8,423 nucleotides of DNA, from NCBI GenBank assembly GCA_017881765.1, contig JADGQN010000197.1, positions 1 through 8,423 on the forward strand, in the 5' to 3' direction. The notes beneath the pieces were generated by a model. The model saw only the letters and a program-made list of their open reading frames with translations. It had not been told where the DNA came from and searched no databases. Numbering within the stretch: position 1 is the stretch's first letter; each line of letters starts with the position of its first letter. A program made the translations under genes and the position numbers. Shown here piece after piece: positions 6,674 to 8,423 of this stretch. This DNA is from Syntrophobacterales bacterium. Lineage in GTDB: Bacteria > Desulfobacterota > Syntrophorhabdia > Syntrophorhabdales > WCHB1-27.

Positions 6674-7681
6674 TTTGTTCAATAGCTCCTTCCCGACCTG
6701 AAACCCCGTCTCCTCAGCAATGCTCTTCCCACGTGTCACTGCATAGCTGATGGCTGATGGAGCCATGCCGAGGAGACGGGCAAGATCCGTAACGGAAGCT
6801 TTGATCTTTTGTACCGCGATGTAACAGAAAAGACTTCGTGCCTTTACCCGTTGCGCCTGGCGACCCTTTGAGAGTATATCTCCCCGTTCGAGATCATAGA
6901 GGCTCGCTATGTGGTCGGCTATTTTCTCCGCAGTATACCCTTGATTCTTCAGCAACGTACGCTGGTCATAGTTCTCCTGAGCCTCTGCCAGAACCTTAAG
7001 AACAAAATCGCTGTCTCCTAGAATCCGCTGATCTCCTTTTACGCGCTGCCTCTGGTGTTTTAATTCCGACCACCCGCCGACACTTCGCAGGAGTCCTCCT
7101 CCGGAAAGATCCTCCCGCCTGCCCTGTGCGATGCCCGCCTCGACATAGGAGCGATATGATGCCCGTGTGTCATCCTCCGCGGTGGCGAAGAGACCGAGAA
7201 CGGAGTGGGTATTCTGCCACAGCCTCTCTTTCCTGCCCAATAACGCACTGTGACCGGCAAAGGGGAAGCGATCGAGGTCCGACAGCGTGGGAAGAACGTT
7301 CGAGCGGAGGGGGTTAAGATGGATGTAGCGGACGAGTTCTTTGAAGTAGACGTCTTCTTGACAGATGATGGACTTGTAGCGGTTCTGGAAGAGCTGGCCG
7401 GTGCGACGGTGGCGGCGGTTAAAGGAAACGACATAGCCAGTGAGAAGTCTGCGCATCAAGAAGGCAATGCCCAAAGGGCCGCTCGGAAAAGGGAAGTGGG
7501 CATGATTCGGTAAGAATGCCCACGCATAACACGCGGTCTTCGTCTCCGGGAGAAGGGATGCGAGACGATCGATAAGATCATTCCGGTCCCTGTCGTTGCG
7601 GAAGATGTTCCTTCGCTCGATTCCCCGGATCATTACATGATGGACAACACCGGCTGCATCAAGGCGTGCTTGTCGAGGCAT
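6671..7681 (-). CDS. REP-associated tyrosine transposase (RAYT, Y1/HUH family)
   Basis: This 336-residue transposase is related to IS200/IS605 TnpA (Pfam Y1_Tnp, PF01797) and belongs to the RAYT group, single-strand nucleases tied to REP-type palindromes. The N-terminus MPRQARLDAAGVVHHVMIRG is typical. The HUH metal-binding motif is H60-A-H62 in LPNHAHF, and the nucleophile is most likely Tyr83 in TGYVVSFNRR (81-90), followed by GQLFQNRYKS (95-104) and VRYIHLNPLR (117-126). The C-terminal half ends in a helix-turn-helix-like segment, VTDLARLLGMAPSAISYAV (297-315), seen in long RAYT proteins. All catalytic residues and full length are present, so it is probably active. The ATG at 7681 has only a weak GGTGA nearby. 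It is flanked by perfect 15-bp inverted repeats and shares the strand of the downstream glycan operon. Confidence 0.92.
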   Translation of the reverse strand: MPRQARLDAAGVVHHVMIRGIERRNIFRNDRDRNDLIDRLASLLPETKTACYAWAFLPNHAHFPFPSGPLGIAFLMRRLLTGYVVSFNRRHRRTGQLFQNRYKSIICQEDVYFKELVRYIHLNPLRSNVLPTLSDLDRFPFAGHSALLGRKERLWQNTHSVLGLFATAEDDTRASYRSYVEAGIAQGRREDLSGGGLLRSVGGWSELKHQRQRVKGDQRILGDSDFVLKVLAEAQENYDQRTLLKNQGYTAEKIADHIASLYDLERGDILSKGRQAQRVKARSLFCYIAVQKIKASVTDLARLLGMAPSAISYAVTRGKSIAEETGFQVGKELLNK

Positions 7682-7726
7682 ATCACCAACGGTACATGAG
7701 ATGGATCAGGCTGTCAATTGAAATGT

Positions 7727-7741
7727 TGAAGGACGTCCCCC
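7727..7741 (-). repeat. Right terminal inverted repeat of the transposase element
   Basis: TGAAGGACGTCCCCC, the exact reverse complement of 6659-6673, lies 46 bases upstream of the transposase start. A perfect 10-bp palindrome, CATACGTATG (7743-7752), follows almost at once outside the element. Confidence 0.8.
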
Positions 7742-7766
7742 ACATACGTATGGCTTGCGGAAGTTT

Positions 7767-8423
7767 CTATTTGTCCGGTTGACTCAGTGCGTCACTATGT
7801 CCTTTCAGACATGCATCGTAACTTTCGGCGCTAAGATGTTTCTTTAGCCTCAAGAGATTTTCTTGCATTGCATACGGCACAGCAGAGGTCTGGGGAAAGG
7901 TCCTGTCATTGAAAACATCCAAGGCAGAGCAGTACGAGTCAAGGGCCAGGCAAAGTAGGTCGGCCCTCTTGGTCCGCATTCCCAGCTCCATGAGCGCCTC
8001 GCCCAGTTTATTCTGTGTCATAGCCCAGTCCCTGGGAAACTGGACGCGTGTGAGGATCTCCAAGGCGTTCGTGAAGGCAGTGATTGCCTCAGTCAGCAGC
8101 TGATTCCCCTTGGGCCCGCTCGTCCTGATCCCTAGCTCCCGGAGTGAGGTGCCCAAGTTACTCTGTGCCATGGCCCATTGTTGAGGCAGGTCAGGAAGCT
8201 TAAAGACCTCAAGCGTCTCATGGTACGCCCTTATGGCTTCTTCCAGCAACTGGTTCCCCTCTGGCACTGTCCGCATGCCCAACTCCCGGAGCGCATTGCC
8301 CAGGTTATTCTGTGTCATAGCCCACTCCCTGGGAAACTGGGTACTTGTGCGTACCTCCAAGGCGGCCTTGTACGCCGTGATAGCCTCGGTCAGCAGCTGG
8401 TTCCCCTCGGGGCCGTGCGTCCT
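7767..8423 (-). CDS. TPR-repeat protein, C-terminal part (5' end beyond window)
   Basis: The frame is open from base 8423 to the TAG at 7769-7767, giving 218 residues; the start lies outside the window. It contains three consecutive ~50-residue units and a degenerate fourth. Each unit begins R-T-x-x-x-G-N-Q-L-L, runs through an A-(Y/F)-x-x-x-L-E segment, and ends (F/L)P-x-x-WAM-x-Q-x-x-LG-x-x-L-x-ELG. This is the pattern of tetratricopeptide-like repeats found in large repeat-rich bacterial proteins, often attached to CHAT, NB-ARC or other effector domains. TPR arrays bind proteins. The unit strongly conserves WAMTQN and NQLL, and the last ~65 residues (from RTKRADLL) lose the pattern and act as a capping tail. 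Any N-terminal effector domain cannot be seen, so its function is open. The gene ends 25 bases from the transposase element, which may have inserted just beyond it. Confidence 0.82.
   Translation of the reverse strand, partial: RTHGPEGNQLLTEAITAYKAALEVRTSTQFPREWAMTQNNLGNALRELGMRTVPEGNQLLEEAIRAYHETLEVFKLPDLPQQWAMAQSNLGTSLRELGIRTSGPKGNQLLTEAITAFTNALEILTRVQFPRDWAMTQNKLGEALMELGMRTKRADLLCLALDSYCSALDVFNDRTFPQTSAVPYAMQENLLRLKKHLSAESYDACLKGHSDALSQPDK
7950..8423 (-). repeat. Tandem ~150-bp coding repeats
   Basis: Each unit encodes one ~50-residue TPR-like repeat. At DNA level the segments at 8010-8042 and 8308-8340 match at all but one base, 298 bases (two units) apart. The segment CAGCTGGTTCCCCT recurs with small changes at about 8098, 8248 and 8394. 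Such similarity suggests recent duplication or gene conversion of units. Confidence 0.7.

Larger units (their letters stand above)
6659..7741 (-). mobile_element. REP-associated transposase element with perfect 15-bp ends
   Basis: GGGGGACGTCCTTCA at 6659-6673 is matched by its exact reverse complement TGAAGGACGTCCCCC at 7727-7741. The 1,083 bases between the outer ends contain one transposase gene that almost fills the interval. Each end carries the 8-bp palindrome GGACGTCC. No target-site duplication is seen, as expected for Y1/HUH enzymes, which act on single strands. Lack of decay in ends and gene suggests a recent or maintained insertion. Confidence 0.8.

Noticed and set aside
7950..8423. 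CRISPR-like periodic repeat
   Set aside because: The ~150-base period is in frame and encodes protein repeats; there are no short identical repeats with unique spacers.

Overview
This window looks like chromosomal DNA of moderately high GC from a Gram-negative bacterium. An outer-membrane beta-barrel gene supports the Gram-negative call. The REP-associated tyrosine transposase and the sugar-metabolism cluster are compatible with a Desulfobacterota-like or Nitrospirota-like anaerobe, but that placement comes from remembered gene neighbourhoods, not from a marker gene, and is weak.

Left part (1-1146): a partial reading frame runs off the left edge on the minus strand. Next comes a strong hairpin terminator, then a minus-strand outer-membrane beta-barrel gene. 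That gene is split by a one-base frameshift in a run of six Gs and has no recognisable signal peptide, so it is probably a pseudogene or carries a sequencing error. Positions 1147-1611 (+ strand) encode a small SLOG/YpsA-type 'putative molybdenum carrier' protein. Its extended -10 promoter lies so close to the start codon that the mRNA is probably leaderless. Positions 1612-1987 are non-coding, with a weak hairpin and a set of three evenly spaced TGAC words.

Centre (1988-6544, minus strand): a compact three-gene operon read right to left. First is a 779-residue fusion of a GT4 glycosyltransferase with an alpha/alpha-toroid domain. Second is a 413-residue GT4-like glycosyltransferase. Third is a GH130 mannoside phosphorylase/hydrolase. 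Intergenic gaps are 3 and 21 bases and each gene has a Shine-Dalgarno sequence. The two transferases share an N-terminal YPPRxCGIxTF motif, and both depart from the canonical EX7E motif. The likely theme is intracellular synthesis and turnover of a mannose-containing glycan or glycoside. The product cannot be read from sequence and this is the most promising system in the window.

Right part (6659-8423, minus strand): a complete 1,083-bp element bounded by perfect 15-bp inverted repeats carries an apparently intact REP-associated (Y1/HUH) transposase. It sits between the operon and the 3' end of a protein built from ~50-residue TPR-like repeats, which runs off the right edge.
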